50,376 nt of DNA from NCBI RefSeq assembly GCF_000770635.1, contig NZ_AVBF01000030.1, forward strand, positions 1 to 50,376, given 5' to 3'. The DNA comes from Pontibacillus yanchengensis Y32 (GTDB taxonomy: Bacteria; Bacillota; Bacilli; Bacillales; BH030062). The notes beneath the pieces were generated by a model. The model did no database searches, was not told the DNA's origin, and worked only from the letters and a program-made list of their open reading frames with translations. Positions 1 through 9,239 of this stretch are shown one piece after another; positions within the stretch are counted from its first letter, which is position 1, and the number at the start of each line of letters is the position of its first letter. The position numbers were made by a program, and so were the translations under genes.

Positions 1-185
1 TAAGTTCTAGTATCAAAATGTAGTCATAACAAAATGGTAATTCAGAAAACTCACTATTAGTACTAGATCAGAGTCCCTTCCATATACAGGACCATATATG
101 CAAAATCATATTACTCCCAAGAGGTAACATAAGAAGATTTCCACTGAAAATAAAGCTTTTCGGTTCGAGGAGACTACATTTAACC

Positions 186-396
186 GGGGGTCCGATAGCT
201 ATTACCCTGATGGGGGTGAAGGGGGAACTGCGAGACTCCCGCGGGAGAAAGAGGTTGGTGAGACCCCGGAGGGAGCGGAGCGAGTGAGAAGGCTCACCAG
301 CTCGCCTGCAGGAAAGCGAGTTGTTCCACCGTAACCCCCTCCACTATTTAAGTATCGGACCCAATACTTTCCATAATATCTCGAACCCAAGTCTTC
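186..396. repeat. Palindromic intergenic repeat, family C with D tail
   Basis: Bases 1-177 show nothing I recognise. From 188 a long imperfect palindrome begins: GGGTCCGATA at 188-197 is the exact reverse complement of 353-362, with inner arms GGGGGT/ACCCCC and GGTGAG/CTCACC. It is much more GC-rich than its surroundings. Its right end carries ATCTCGAACCCAAGTCTTC (378-396), which recurs with one change at 9472-9490 and inverted at 49864-49882. The long open frame across it is a by-product of the palindrome, not a gene. It lies just beyond the ileS terminator. Confidence 0.75.
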
Positions 397-429
397 AAGA
401 TAATGGGGCTATATAGGAATAAAGTTGTA

Positions 430-470
430 AAATACAAAGGTCTATTACGAAAATACGTAATAGACCTTTA
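430..470 (-). terminator. ileS intrinsic terminator
   Basis: Perfect 14-bp stem AAAGGTCTATTACG (436-449) with its complement at 456-469 and a 6-base loop. On the minus strand it is followed by a T-rich run (TTTGTATTTT). It lies 24 bases past the ileS stop codon. Confidence 0.8.
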
Positions 471-492
471 TAGATTTATTCTTCTTTAATTA

Positions 493-3249
493 TTATGCTT
501 TGTAATGCTCTTCAACAATAGATGCACAACGCGGGCAAAGTTCTGGGTGTTCGTTGCTAGAGCCCAGTTCTTCTGTTACAACCCAGCAACGTTGACATTT
601 CTCACCTGAATGAGCTTTTACATATACATTAACATGATCGTATTCTTTTGCTTGAGGTTCTTCAACAGCCACTTCCGCTCCTGATACAATCAATAATTGC
701 TCAAGGTGTGACACATTTTCTAATAGCTCTTTGGTTTGATTATCCTTTGGCACGATAGTTACATGCGCCTCTAGTGATTTACCAATTACTTTTTCATTAC
801 GAGCTTCTTCTAACGCTTTTAATACGTCATCACGAACATTCATGAAGTGATCCCATTTCGCTTTAAGCTCCTGATGATTCTTCACTTCTTGCGCTTCTGG
901 TATATCTGTTAGCTGAACACTTTTTGATTCAACACCTGGGATATGCTCCCATACTTCATCCGTTGTATGAGCTAAAATTGGCGCAAGTAATTGTGTTAAA
1001 GATGTTAGCATTTCATAATACACTGTTTGGATGCTACGACGACGTGGATTATCTTTTGCTTCAATATATAGAATATCTTTCGCAAAATCCAAATAGAATG
1101 CACTTAAATCAATTGTACAGAAGTTATGAACTGCATGATAAATAGTAGCAAATTCATAGTCATCATAAGCACCACGTACTTTACTTGTGAGTTCTTGCAG
1201 ACGAAGAAGCATGTAACGATCTACTTCTTGTAGGTTCTCTTCACTCACTTTATGCTTGCTTGGATCAAAGTCGTGTAAGTTTCCTAATAGGAAACGGAAC
1301 GTGTTTCGAATTTTACGATAAACTTCAGAAACTTGCTTAAGGATATTGTCTGAAATTCTAACGTCAGATTGATAATCTACACTGGAAACCCACAGACGTA
1401 AGATGTCTGCACCATATTGTTTCATAATTTTATCTGGAACAATTACGTTTCCTTGTGACTTACTCATCTTACGTCCTTCGCCATCAAGCGTGAAGCCATG
1501 ACTTAAGATTGATTTAAATGGTGCTTTACCAGTAATTGCTACTGAGGTAGAAAGAGAGGAGTTAAACCAACCACGATATTGGTCAGAACCTTCTAAATAC
1601 ATATCTGCAGGGCGTTGTAAATCATTCCGCTCTTTTAATACAGACTGATGGGATGAACCACTATCAAACCATACATCCATGATGTCTTCTTCTTTCGAGA
1701 AGGTACCATTCGGGCTGTGCTCAGAAGTGAAACCTTCAGGTAACAGGTCTTTTGCTTCTCGCTCAAACCAAACATTAGACCCATGCTCACGAATTAATTC
1801 AGATATATGATTTATTGTCTCTTCTGTGATAATTGGTGTACCATCTTCGCCATACACAACAGGAATTGGTACCCCCCATGCACGCTGACGAGATATACAC
1901 CAATCTTGGCGATCACGAACCATATTATAAAGGCGTGTTTCTCCCCATTTTGGCGTCCAATTTACGTTTTGAATTTCATTTAGTAACTCTTCACGAAAAT
2001 CTTTAATGGAAGCGAACCACTGCGATGTAGCTCGAAAAATCGTTGGTTTTTTTGTACGCCAGTCATGAGGGTAGGAGTGTGTCATGAAAGTTAAATTCAA
2101 TAACGCCCCAACCTCTTCTAGCTTTTCTGTAATGTCCTTATTCGCTTCATCGTAAAATAGGCCTTCATATCCTGGAGCTTCTTCTGTGAAGTATCCCTTT
2201 TCATCAACAGGACACAACACCTCTAAACCATATCGCTGACCAAGAACAAAGTCATCTTCACCATGTCCTGGAGCAGTATGTACACATCCTGTACCTGCTT
2301 CTGTTGTAACGTGATCACCTAATGTCACTATTGAATCACGATCATACAATGGATGCTGTGCTACAACGTATTCTAGTTCTGACCCTTTGTATGTTTTAAC
2401 GATTTGAGGTTTTTCCCAACTTAATGCTTCTGTGACTTCATCAATGAGCTTCTCAGCAATAATATACTTCCCATTATTAGCTTCTACAGTTACATAATTT
2501 AGCTCTGGATGAAGTGCAATTGCCATATTAGCAGGAATCGTCCAAGGAGTTGTCGTCCAAATGATAAACTTCTCATCACCATCAACTACACCTTTACTAT
2601 CTTTTACATTGAATCCAACATAGATGGATGGAGAGCGTTTATCGTGATATTCAATCTCTGCTTCAGCAAGAGCAGACTCAGAGGAGGGAGACCAATAAAC
2701 TGGCTTTTTCCCTTTGTAGATATACCCTTTATTCGCCATCTCTCCAAACACTTCAATTTGTGCAGCTTCGTAATCTTTATCAAGGGTGATGTATGGATTT
2801 TCCCAGTCACCACGTACTCCCAACTGCTTGAATTGTGTACGTTGATTATCAACTTGTTGCATTGCATAATCTGCACACCTTTGACGAAATTCAGCAACTG
2901 TCATTTTCTTACGGTTAACTTTTTTCTTTTTGGTTAATGTTTGTTCAATTGGGAGTCCGTGCGTATCCCAACCAGGTACGTACGGAGCATGAAAACCAGC
3001 CATCGATTTATATCGAACAATAAAGTCTTTTAAAATTTTATTTAATGCATGACCCATGTGTAAGTCACCATTTGCATATGGAGGGCCATCGTGAAGAACG
3101 TATAATGGACGTCCTTGAGTACGTTCTTGTACTTGTTTATAAATATCCATATTTTCCCAATCTTCTTGCATCTTAGGTTCCCGATTTGGAAGATTTCCTC
3201 TCATTGGAAATTCAGTCTTCGGCATTAATAAGGTTTCTTTGTAGTTCAT
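493..3249 (-). CDS. ileS: Isoleucyl-tRNA synthetase
   Basis: Charges tRNA-Ile with isoleucine in the cytoplasm and edits misactivated valine. The 918-residue length is normal for the bacterial class I enzyme. Visible signatures are [14 protein letters not shown] near residue 57 (the HIGH motif, here HMGH), KMSKSQGN near residue 600 (the KMSKS loop), and a C-terminal zinc knuckle CQRCW...CPRCA. The ATG start is preceded by GGAGGAACGG at a suitable distance. Expression is under an upstream T-box leader that reads tRNA-Ile charging. It follows divIVA as in B. subtilis. Confidence 0.98.
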   Translation of the reverse strand: MNYKETLLMPKTEFPMRGNLPNREPKMQEDWENMDIYKQVQERTQGRPLYVLHDGPPYANGDLHMGHALNKILKDFIVRYKSMAGFHAPYVPGWDTHGLPIEQTLTKKKKVNRKKMTVAEFRQRCADYAMQQVDNQRTQFKQLGVRGDWENPYITLDKDYEAAQIEVFGEMANKGYIYKGKKPVYWSPSSESALAEAEIEYHDKRSPSIYVGFNVKDSKGVVDGDEKFIIWTTTPWTIPANMAIALHPELNYVTVEANNGKYIIAEKLIDEVTEALSWEKPQIVKTYKGSELEYVVAQHPLYDRDSIVTLGDHVTTEAGTGCVHTAPGHGEDDFVLGQRYGLEVLCPVDEKGYFTEEAPGYEGLFYDEANKDITEKLEEVGALLNLTFMTHSYPHDWRTKKPTIFRATSQWFASIKDFREELLNEIQNVNWTPKWGETRLYNMVRDRQDWCISRQRAWGVPIPVVYGEDGTPIITEETINHISELIREHGSNVWFEREAKDLLPEGFTSEHSPNGTFSKEEDIMDVWFDSGSSHQSVLKERNDLQRPADMYLEGSDQYRGWFNSSLSTSVAITGKAPFKSILSHGFTLDGEGRKMSKSQGNVIVPDKIMKQYGADILRLWVSSVDYQSDVRISDNILKQVSEVYRKIRNTFRFLLGNLHDFDPSKHKVSEENLQEVDRYMLLRLQELTSKVRGAYDDYEFATIYHAVHNFCTIDLSAFYLDFAKDILYIEAKDNPRRRSIQTVYYEMLTSLTQLLAPILAHTTDEVWEHIPGVESKSVQLTDIPEAQEVKNHQELKAKWDHFMNVRDDVLKALEEARNEKVIGKSLEAHVTIVPKDNQTKELLENVSHLEQLLIVSGAEVAVEEPQAKEYDHVNVYVKAHSGEKCQRCWVVTEELGSSNEHPELCPRCASIVEEHYKA

Positions 3250-3315
3250 CAGAACCGTTCCTCCTTTTCAACCCCATCTTGGTCATATTATTTAAAGTAA
3301 TACACACCTTCCATA

Positions 3316-3617
3316 GAAAAAAGACCTTCTCATCCCTAGAAAGGGACGAGAAGGTCTCGCGGTACCACCCTTATAGATTTAGAAGGCCATCACGCCTATC
3401 AAATCCACTCAAGCACTCGTAACGTGAATGAAGCGCTTTTATCTACTAAAGGTTCGACAAAAGTACTCTAGGGTGATCTTTCATAAAACATCTTCAATCA
3501 GGCTTCCACCATCCCTGATTCGCTAGTGAAGAGCGGTCCTATGAACAAGCCCTGTCATCATATAAGTATATCAGTAGAATTGTTACCTATTTGTGTACTC
3601 TATAGAACTCGGTCTGT
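3316..3617 (-). promoter_or_regulatory. T-box riboswitch of ileS (isoleucine)
   Basis: The leader has the conserved T-box AGGGTGGTACCGCG (complement of 3358-3371). It is directly followed by a strong terminator stem GACCTTCTCgTCCC/GGGAtGAGAAGGTC (3323-3356) and six T residues. Upstream on the minus strand is the AGTA box (AGAGTACTTT), and just before it GAAAGATCACC with the specifier ATC (complement of 3475-3477), an isoleucine codon. T-box leaders bind uncharged tRNA and let transcription read into the gene. Transcription probably begins near 3617. Confidence 0.92.
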
Positions 3618-3623
3618 TAAAGA

Positions 3624-3652
3624 ATTATATGTAAAAATAGCTACAGCGTCAA
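3624..3652 (-). promoter_or_regulatory. Sigma-A promoter of the ileS T-box leader
   Basis: TTGACG (3647-3652) and TATAAT (3624-3629), 17-base spacer, near-perfect sigma-A consensus. The -35 hexamer overlaps the divIVA stop codon, so ileS can be transcribed independently of divIVA. Confidence 0.75.
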
Positions 3653-4176
3653 GATTTATTTTCAGCGAGTTCCTTTTCATTTTCCGTTTCAAACTCTGTT
3701 TCTTCATCTATTTCTTGATTAAACAACTCATCCCAGTCATCATTTTCAATCATGTCCAGTTGCGCTTCTACCATCATCTTTAATCGAGTACGGAAAACTT
3801 TTGCCTGTTTCTTAAGTTCTTCCACTTCAAGGGAAATACGACGTGATTTGGATAATGCTTCGTTAATAATACGGTCTGCATTCTTTTCAGCTTCTTTTAC
3901 AATTAACTTAGCCTCTTTATTTGCACTACCTTTTACATCTTCTGCTGTCTCTTGAGCAACTAGAATGGACTTATTAAGCGTCTCTTCAATATTACTGAAA
4001 TGACCTAATTTCTCCTCTAACTGCGTTACTTTTTCCTCAAGATTTTTCTTATCTCGAATTACCATTTCGTAATCTTTAATAACTTGATCTAAAAATTCAT
4101 TTACTTCATCTTCATCATATCCGCGAAAACCTCTAGTAAATTCCTTATTATGAATGTCCAATGGTGTTAATGCCAA
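3649..4176 (-). CDS. divIVA: Cell-division initiation/polarity protein DivIVA
   Basis: Coiled-coil scaffold that binds negatively curved membrane at division sites and poles, and anchors the chromosome at the pole in sporulation. The N-terminal lipid-binding module is clear (LTPLDIHNKEFTRGFRGYDE, then DEVNEFLDQVIKDYE). It is followed by heptad-rich coiled coil to about residue 150 and an acidic tail. I choose the TTG at 4176 (175 aa). It lies 7 bases after GGAGG and gives MALTPLDIH, matching known DivIVA starts; the GTG three codons earlier overlaps the ribosome binding site. Confidence 0.95.
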   Translation of the reverse strand: MALTPLDIHNKEFTRGFRGYDEDEVNEFLDQVIKDYEMVIRDKKNLEEKVTQLEEKLGHFSNIEETLNKSILVAQETAEDVKGSANKEAKLIVKEAEKNADRIINEALSKSRRISLEVEELKKQAKVFRTRLKMMVEAQLDMIENDDWDELFNQEIDEETEFETENEKELAENKS

Positions 4177-4292
4177 AATGGCCACCTCCTCAGAAGTAAT
4201 TAGTTATGAACCAGTCCGTATAGAAAACAATCGCTCTTTGGTACTATTCTTTTTTTCGACAATCTTACACAAATTCCTTCTAAATTTAAGAA

Positions 4293-5066
4293 TTATTTTA
4301 AAACAGCAGTGGTAATTCTCCATTTATCTTTTTTTGTTCTGCCATCAACATTTACCAACTGACTACGTCCCTTACCTCTTAAGGAGATCATGTCTGTTGA
4401 TTCAAGTATAAATGAGGGATCTTCTACAGTACGAAAGTTTACTTTCACATGACCTTTTTGAATATGTAAAGCTGCTTTTTGACGCGATACATTATAGATT
4501 TCTTTTAAAATAGCATCTAAACGAAGCGAGGACACTGTCCCACTTTGCTCCACCCACTCTTCGTTATTAGGTAGAAGATTCGAAAAGTCTTTTTCCTTAA
4601 ATTCTACTCCAGCTTTTTTGATACCAGTTAAGTTCATCATAACATAAGAGGCAATTTCTGTAGCAACAAGGATTTGTATTTGGTTATCAGTTACAATCAA
4701 GTCTCCAACCTTCTCTCTCCTAACCCCCAGGGACATAAAAGCACCTAACACATCACGATGTTCTAAGGTTACAAATTTACTAGGGTAGGTAGCCTCTAGC
4801 AAAGTTACATTAAATTCATCTTGTTCTATTGTTTCATAAAACGGGGCTAGAACTATGCGTTGCCTTTCTGCTCCTTCATAACCACCGAAGGTTTCCCATG
4901 AGAGTTCCTCATCATTCCCAATAATCGATTGAAAGATAAATCGTTCTCTAGGGTCAAGGAAATCAGATAATTTACGCTTGTACATACGCTCTACTTCTTC
5001 TTTCCAATTGATAACCTGATCAATAAAGGGCTGTTCTTCTTTTCGAAAATGTTGATATATCTCCAA
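4293..5066 (-). CDS. ylmH: S4-domain RNA-binding protein YlmH
   Basis: Cytoplasmic RNA-binding protein of the ylm division cluster. The family has been linked to rescue of stalled ribosomes and to division phenotypes. The 257 residues have an N-terminal mixed region (MEIYQHFRKEEQPFIDQV) and a C-terminal S4 domain (SSLRLDAILKEIYNVSRQKA to SLRGKGR, about residues 178-235). It starts with TTG preceded by GGAGG at seven bases. It lies between ylmG and divIVA as in B. subtilis. Confidence 0.92.
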   Translation of the reverse strand: MEIYQHFRKEEQPFIDQVINWKEEVERMYKRKLSDFLDPRERFIFQSIIGNDEELSWETFGGYEGAERQRIVLAPFYETIEQDEFNVTLLEATYPSKFVTLEHRDVLGAFMSLGVRREKVGDLIVTDNQIQILVATEIASYVMMNLTGIKKAGVEFKEKDFSNLLPNNEEWVEQSGTVSSLRLDAILKEIYNVSRQKAALHIQKGHVKVNFRTVEDPSFILESTDMISLRGKGRSQLVNVDGRTKKDKWRITTAVLK

Positions 5067-5110
5067 ATTTTATCCTCCATTCACAAAATTGGATATAAAT
5101 AGACGATAAG

Positions 5111-5236
5111 AAAAGCGCAAGCGTCTTGGTCACCCCCGACAGGCTTAAGACAAGCCTCGAAGTGGCGTTTCTTGCCACATCAAGGCTTGTCTTAAGACCC
5201 CGAGGGGGTAGGCGCTGGAGCTAGACATGTATGCGC
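5111..5236. repeat. Palindromic intergenic repeat, family A (copy 1)
   Basis: Ends are AAAAGCGCAAGCG and GGCGCTGGAGCTAGAC. Main stem arms are CTTAAGACAAGCCTCGA (5144-5160) and TCAAGGCTTGTCTTAAG (5180-5196), with outer pairing CACCCCC/GGGGGT and an inner GTGGC/GCCAC hairpin. The second copy is at 46184-46300 and differs by paired changes that keep the main stem. It lies between ylmH and ylmG, next to the ylmG terminator. Confidence 0.85.
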
Positions 5237-5265
5237 CAGAAATTTATACTTTCTTTACTTTAAAT

Positions 5266-5299
5266 AAAAAGGAGATCATGCACATCATGATCACCTTTT
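5266..5299 (-). terminator. Terminator after ylmG
   Basis: On the minus strand AAAGG-t-GATCATG, loop, CATGATC-t-CCTTTTTATTT: a stem with a T-rich tail that starts at the ylmG stop codon. It separates ylmG from ylmH. Confidence 0.65.
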
Positions 5300-5579
5300 A
5301 AAATAAACTATATATTAGCTTTTCTAACGCAAATAAACCTGCGCTAGATGCAAACTCTAATGCAAAAATTGCAACGATTGGTGAGATATCAATCATTCCT
5401 AGAGGCGGAATGATTTTACGAAACGGTTCTAAATAAGGTTCACATATCGTTGATAAGAATTTCCCTATTGAAGAATCGCGTGCGCCAGGGAACCAAGACA
5501 TTAAAATATAACCAATTAGTGCAAAGAAATATGCCTGAAATAAAAATCGTAAAAAATCAAAAATCGAGTCGATTAACAT
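5298..5579 (-). CDS. ylmG: YggT-family membrane protein YlmG
   Basis: Small integral membrane protein of the YggT family, found beside division genes in bacteria and plastids; its exact role is not settled. There are two hydrophobic segments: FLRFLFQAYFFALIGYILMSW near the N-terminus and one in the C-terminal half (SPIVAIFALEFASSAGLFAL). Between them is the family loop FPGARDSSIGKFLSTICEPYL...FRKIIPP. The ATG at 5579 is chosen; a TTG one codon earlier is equally possible. It sits 9 bases after sepF. Confidence 0.88.
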   Translation of the reverse strand: MLIDSIFDFLRFLFQAYFFALIGYILMSWFPGARDSSIGKFLSTICEPYLEPFRKIIPPLGMIDISPIVAIFALEFASSAGLFALEKLIYSLF

Positions 5580-5588
5580 CAACGTTAT

Positions 5589-6041
5589 TTACCACCTTTG
5601 CTGGTATTCATCATCTTCTTCATGTTCATTCATTACTTCTGAAATTGTCCCAGAAACATCTACATTATCAGGCGTACACAAAAATGTTTGAGAGCCTAAC
5701 TTTTGAATGTCCCCACCAATAGCATAAACGGTTCCACTTAAAAAATCTACTATTCTTTTTGCCTGTTGGTGATTTACACGCTGTAGGTTTATGACTATTG
5801 CTTTTCGATTAACCAGGTTGTCCGCAATCTCTTGAGCCTCATTATACGTTCGAGGTTCACATAATACAACCTTTGAAGAGGGTTGCATGCTTTTCAGACT
5901 AACCACATTTTGCTTTTTTTCTTCTTTGGATGAATATTGGTTGGGCTGTTCATAATCTTCCTCTTCTGAATCGGATTCTACATATTCATATTCATCATCA
6001 TCTAAAACAAAGAAATTTTTCAATTTGTTTTTAAATCCCAT
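5589..6041 (-). CDS. sepF: Cell division protein SepF
   Basis: Membrane-binding partner of FtsZ that forms arcs at the septum and overlaps functionally with FtsA. The 150 residues consist of an N-terminal amphipathic helix ([13 protein letters not shown]), an acidic linker (about 14-50, many D and E), and the SepF core ([20 protein letters not shown] to [20 protein letters not shown], about 58-130), which dimerises and binds the FtsZ tail. It lies between ylmE and ylmG in the usual ylm order. Confidence 0.96.
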   Translation of the reverse strand: MGFKNKLKNFFVLDDDEYEYVESDSEEEDYEQPNQYSSKEEKKQNVVSLKSMQPSSKVVLCEPRTYNEAQEIADNLVNRKAIVINLQRVNHQQAKRIVDFLSGTVYAIGGDIQKLGSQTFLCTPDNVDVSGTISEVMNEHEEDDEYQQRW

Positions 6042-6053
6042 TGTTTCACCTCT

Positions 6054-6737
6054 TTAATCATATTCATGGCCAACTAGTTTTGAACCAATCCTGATATGTG
6101 TAGCGCCCTCTTCAATAGCTATCTCGAAATCATTGCTCATCCCCATGGACAGATAATGACAAGGAGCATGTGGCCATTCTTTCCCTTCAATTTCTTCTTT
6201 TACCTCACGCAATCTAGAAAAGATAGCTCGTACAACTGAAGAATCTTCAGAATGAGGTGCCATTGTCATTAATCCAACCACTTCAATATTTGTATAAGAC
6301 GAAAGGTTCTTAACGAATGACACCACTTCCTCGGGAGGTAATCCATGTTTAGAATCTTCCCCACTTATATTTACTTGTACAAAACATGACACTTTCCGAT
6401 TGGCTCTCTTATTTATTTCCTTAGCTAAAGATTTTCGGTCAAGCGAATGAATATACGTAACATGATCAATTAAATCCTTCACTTTTCGGGTTTGAAGTGT
6501 ACCAATAAAATGCCAAGTGGCTTGATCTCCGATTGCTTCATATTTATTTAGGAAGCCTTCGAGACGATTTTCACCAAGATGTTGAATACCAGATTCAATC
6601 GCCTCCTGAGCACGTTCTACAGATACGTATTTGGTTACAGCAATAATCGAGACTTCCTGTTGTTTCCGATTAACACGCTGACAGGCTTGTTGTATTTCAT
6701 GTTTTATCGATGTGAAATTTTCTTCTACGTTCACCAA
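6054..6737 (-). CDS. ylmE: PLP homeostasis protein, YggS/YlmE family
   Basis: Cytoplasmic pyridoxal-phosphate carrier with an alanine-racemase-like barrel but no known enzymatic activity; family members keep PLP and amino-acid pools balanced. The 227-residue length is typical. The PLP lysine is in IIAVTKYV (about residue 36), and the family motifs HFIGTLQTRK, SLDRKSLAKEIN, GLMTMAPH, LSMGMSNDFEIAIEEGATHI and RIGSKLVG are all present. The start may be TTG (6737) or the adjacent GTG (6734) after AAAGGAG. It lies 12 bases upstream of sepF and 18 bases downstream of ylmD. Confidence 0.95.
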   Translation of the reverse strand: MVNVEENFTSIKHEIQQACQRVNRKQQEVSIIAVTKYVSVERAQEAIESGIQHLGENRLEGFLNKYEAIGDQATWHFIGTLQTRKVKDLIDHVTYIHSLDRKSLAKEINKRANRKVSCFVQVNISGEDSKHGLPPEEVVSFVKNLSSYTNIEVVGLMTMAPHSEDSSVVRAIFSRLREVKEEIEGKEWPHAPCHYLSMGMSNDFEIAIEEGATHIRIGSKLVGHEYD

Positions 6738-6755
6738 ACGAAACTCCTTTCCAAC

Positions 6756-7577
6756 TTAGTCCCCACGTCGTTTTAAACCAATAAATCCTAACATTCTACC
6801 TGTCTTTCCCTTGTCTCTACGATGCGAAAAGAATAGGTGATCATTTTGATATGTACAGTACTCAGAAACTTCAATATTTTTCTCTTGCACTCCAGCTTCA
6901 AGAAGCAAGTGTTTATGCATACTCTGTAGAGATAATAAGTATTTCCCATTTCCTTTGTTTAAAACAGTAGGTTCTATCCTCAGTTCATGTGGAATATGCT
7001 GAATGACGTTCTCATCCACTTCATATACATCCCCGCTTATAGACGGCCCAATTGCTACCTTGATATGGTTTGAGTCTACTCCTTTTTCTTCAAGGGCACG
7101 AATCATCTTTGGTCCCATACCTGCAACTGTTCCTTTCCACCCAGCATGTGCAATCCCAACCCATTCTTCTACAGGATCATAAAAAAATAAAGGGACACAG
7201 TCAGCATAAAATGCTGTAAGGAGAACATTTGGTAAATTTGTAATCAAACCATCACAGTTAGGTAAAGCGTTATCTTGAGAAAACGCTCCTTTGCCGATAT
7301 CCTTTTTCTTAACCGTATAAACTTCTGTATCATGTACTTGCTCTCCACCAATCCAATGTTTTAGTGGAAATTGCAATAAATCAGCTAAAGTCTCTCGGTT
7401 TTTTCTTATTGTATCCTTCACATCTGGCACATGCCAGCCTAAATTAAAAGAATCGAATGGTGCAATTCCTTCGCCTCCAAGCCTAGTTGTCATTCCAGCA
7501 ACTAAATTTGGGTTAGAATATGTCCATTTACTAATTTCTAAATAAGAAGGATGTGTGTGATGAAAGCTCTCAGACAT
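6756..7577 (-). CDS. ylmD: Multicopper polyphenol oxidoreductase/purine nucleoside hydrolase family protein YlmD
   Basis: Member of the YfiH/YlmD (laccase-domain, PgeF) family. It was first called a polyphenol oxidase; relatives act as zinc-dependent purine nucleoside phosphorylases, and the E. coli homologue also edits peptidoglycan precursors. The 273 residues contain the metal-site motifs: GGEQVHDTEVY (His), TAFYADCVPLFFYD (Cys) and GIAHAGWKGTVAGM (His). The first ATG is used, with AAAAAG-type ribosome binding sequence. It heads the ylmD-ylmE-sepF-ylmG run. Confidence 0.92.
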   Translation of the reverse strand: MSESFHHTHPSYLEISKWTYSNPNLVAGMTTRLGGEGIAPFDSFNLGWHVPDVKDTIRKNRETLADLLQFPLKHWIGGEQVHDTEVYTVKKKDIGKGAFSQDNALPNCDGLITNLPNVLLTAFYADCVPLFFYDPVEEWVGIAHAGWKGTVAGMGPKMIRALEEKGVDSNHIKVAIGPSISGDVYEVDENVIQHIPHELRIEPTVLNKGNGKYLLSLQSMHKHLLLEAGVQEKNIEVSEYCTYQNDHLFFSHRRDKGKTGRMLGFIGLKRRGD

Positions 7578-7646
7578 CTTTTTCCTCCAAAATATAAGTT
7601 TTCACTATTTTATCATACTTTCCGACAAAATTCTTGGGATGCTCAC

Positions 7647-7916
7647 TTATTCTTCCTTTTTTGGCGGATATAATTGTGGTTTTTGTCCGTGTTTCACAAG
7701 AATGACATCATCCCCAATGGTTAATATTGACTCCCATGGAATGATTACTTCCTCCTCTTTTCCAAACAAGCCCATCATTTTTCCCTTATTCCCTAACACA
7801 ATGGCTGTAATTCTTCCACGGTCTACATCAATCTCTAAATCGATTAAATGACCAAGCTTTTGTCCATTTTCCACAGAGATAATTTCTTTGACTTGCAATT
7901 CTGTTATAGTTACCAT
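7647..7916 (-). CDS. ylmC: PRC-barrel protein YlmC/YmxH, sporulation-associated
   Basis: Small beta-barrel protein of the YlmC/YmxH family (89 residues), conserved in spore formers next to sigG and counted among sporulation-associated genes; its molecular role is unknown. The PRC-barrel pattern is visible (ELQVKEIISVENGQKLGHLI, DVDRGRITAIVLG, IPWESILTIGDDVILV). It lies between sigG and ylmD as in B. subtilis, though the preceding gap contains a repeat. Confidence 0.88.
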   Translation of the reverse strand: MVTITELQVKEIISVENGQKLGHLIDLEIDVDRGRITAIVLGNKGKMMGLFGKEEEVIIPWESILTIGDDVILVKHGQKPQLYPPKKEE

Positions 7917-8003
7917 TCATAAACACCGCCCTTTTTAACACTATATGCACCTCCGAAGATTATTTTTCATATAATAAAGCTTTTCTGCAATTCAAGTACA
8001 TAA

Positions 8004-8162
8004 GAAAAGCGCAAGCGCCCGTTAAGCGACGTACAAACTGGACGGCTCCGTATGAGATAAAGGAAACACGGAGAGCGCAAGCGATCCGATGTTGACTTAT
8101 CGTAAGGAGGTGCAGGAAGTTTGCTAGTCGCTGGGCGCTGGAGCTAGACACGTAAGCGTCAG
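8004..8162. repeat. Intergenic repeat, family B lacking the hairpin core (copy 1)
   Basis: Ends are AAAAGCGCAAGCGCCCG and GGCGCTGGAGCTAGAC. Inner arms AGCGAC and GTCGCT pair, as do AGCGCC and GGCGCT. It shares GATAAAGGAAACACGGAGAG, GTTGACTTATCGTAAGGAGG and GGAAGTTTGCTAGTCGCT with copies at 11535-11735 and 45968-46180. It lacks the roughly 75-base core with three hairpins present in those copies. The short frame across it is not a gene. Confidence 0.85.
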
Positions 8163-8186
8163 AAATGCTTTCTTTACTTACAATAT

Positions 8187-8215
8187 AAGCCTAGCACTGG
8201 AATTGTGCTAGGCTT
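8187..8215 (-). terminator. Hairpin downstream of sigG
   Basis: Perfect 11-bp stem AAGCCTAGCAC/GTGCTAGGCTT with a 7-base loop, about 70 bases past sigG. No clear T-run follows on the minus strand, so it may be a weak terminator or a processing hairpin. Confidence 0.5.
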
Positions 8216-8285
8216 GAGTAAACATAGGTTCTTAAGAATGTAATTGTTACATTTGATAGCATTTTTCTTTTACAAAATTCAGTAA

Positions 8286-9065
8286 TCAATCATACATTTG
8301 TTTGTTCATTTCTTTAATAGCTGCTTTTTCTAATCGTGAAACCTGAGCTTGAGAAATACCAATTTCTTCAGCAACTTCCATCTGTGTTTTTCCTTGAAAG
8401 AAACGTTTGTTTAGAATCATCTTCTCACGTTCATTTAACCTTCTCATACCCTCTTGTAAGGCAATTTCATCTATCCATATAGAGTCTTTATTTTTCTCAT
8501 CACTTAGTTGATCCATAACGAAGATAGGATCACCACCATCATTATAAATTGGTTCAAATAAAGAAACCGGATCCTGTATTGCATCTAGTGCAAATACTAC
8601 ATCAGAATGTGGAACACCCATTTCTTCAGCAATCTCCATTGGTGTTGGTTCCTTGGATGTTTTACTCATTAATTTTTCCCGAACTTGTAAGGCTTTATAA
8701 GCAATATCTCGCAGTGAACGAGAAACACGAATGGGGTTATTATCTCTTAAATATCTTCTAATTTCCCCAATTATCATTGGTACTGCATAGGTTGAAAATT
8801 TCACATTTTGGCTTAGATCAAAGTTATCGATTGATTTCATTAAACCGATACAGCCAACTTGAAAAAGATCATCAACATACTCTCCGCGATTGTTAAACCG
8901 TTGAATCACACTTAATACAAGGCGTAAATTACCATTAACTAAAACTTCTCTAGCTTCTATATCTCCGCTTTGCATTTGTTTGAAGAGCTTTCGCATTTCA
9001 TCGTTTTTCAATACTGGAAGCTTTGAGGTATCTACCCCACAAATCTCAACTTTATGTCGTGTCAC
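8286..9065 (-). CDS. sigG: RNA polymerase sigma-G, late forespore
   Basis: Directs late forespore transcription after engulfment. The 259-residue length matches the family. Region 2 is at about 60-130 (LVNGNLRLVLSVIQRFNNRG, DDLFQVGCIGLMKSIDNFDL, KFSTYAVPMIIGEIRRYLRD); regions 3 and 4 follow (LNEREKMILNKRFFQGKTQM, EVAEEIGISQAQVSRLEKAA). The N-terminal VEICGVDTSKLPVLKNDEM is typical of sigma-G. The start is GTG after AAGGAGGGG. It is cut off from sigE by two terminators and a repeat and has its own sigma-F/G-type promoter. Confidence 0.97.
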   Translation of the reverse strand: MTRHKVEICGVDTSKLPVLKNDEMRKLFKQMQSGDIEAREVLVNGNLRLVLSVIQRFNNRGEYVDDLFQVGCIGLMKSIDNFDLSQNVKFSTYAVPMIIGEIRRYLRDNNPIRVSRSLRDIAYKALQVREKLMSKTSKEPTPMEIAEEMGVPHSDVVFALDAIQDPVSLFEPIYNDGGDPIFVMDQLSDEKNKDSIWIDEIALQEGMRRLNEREKMILNKRFFQGKTQMEVAEEIGISQAQVSRLEKAAIKEMNKQMYD

Positions 9066-9101
9066 TTTTTACCCCTCCTTACTGGAGCTGCTGTCAACGT
9101 T

Positions 9102-9131
9102 CAGTATCTCCGCGGAAGGGAAATTTATGCA
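9102..9131 (-). promoter_or_regulatory. Sigma-F/sigma-G type promoter of sigG
   Basis: TGCATA (9126-9131) and GGAGATACTG (9102-9111), 14 bases apart. They match the forespore pattern GYATA...GGNRANANTR. Transcription would begin near 9095, giving a leader of about 30 bases. Within that leader CTCC (9075-9078 complement partner at 9084-9087) can pair with GGAG of the ribosome binding site, which with the GTG start would dampen translation. B. subtilis sigG is likewise transcribed from its own sigma-F-dependent promoter. Confidence 0.6.
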
Positions 9132-9135
9132 GACA

Positions 9136-9172
9136 TAAAAAAACACGATTCTTGCTAACATTGCAAAAACCG
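9136..9172 (-). terminator. Terminator just upstream of the sigG promoter
   Basis: On the minus strand CGGTTTTTGC, loop AATGTTA, GCAAGAATCG (10 bp including two G-U pairs), then TGTTTTTTT. It stands directly in front of the sigG promoter and would stop readthrough from upstream. Confidence 0.65.
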
Positions 9173-9239
9173 CATATTAACAGGGTTTTATTCAAGAAAT
9201 TTTTTCACTAATAAATAATACTGAATTGTGTTTGATAAG

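Noticed and set aside
202-390. 62-codon frame on the minus strand
   Set aside because: Lies wholly in the palindromic repeat; composition reflects the repeat, with no ribosome binding site.
7960-8151. 63-codon minus-strand frame
   Set aside because: Covers a family B repeat; similar frames arise wherever this repeat occurs.
9180-9196. TGAATA as sigma-G -35 for sigG
   Set aside because: No acceptable -10 at the right distance, and it lies upstream of a terminator; TGCATA downstream is better.
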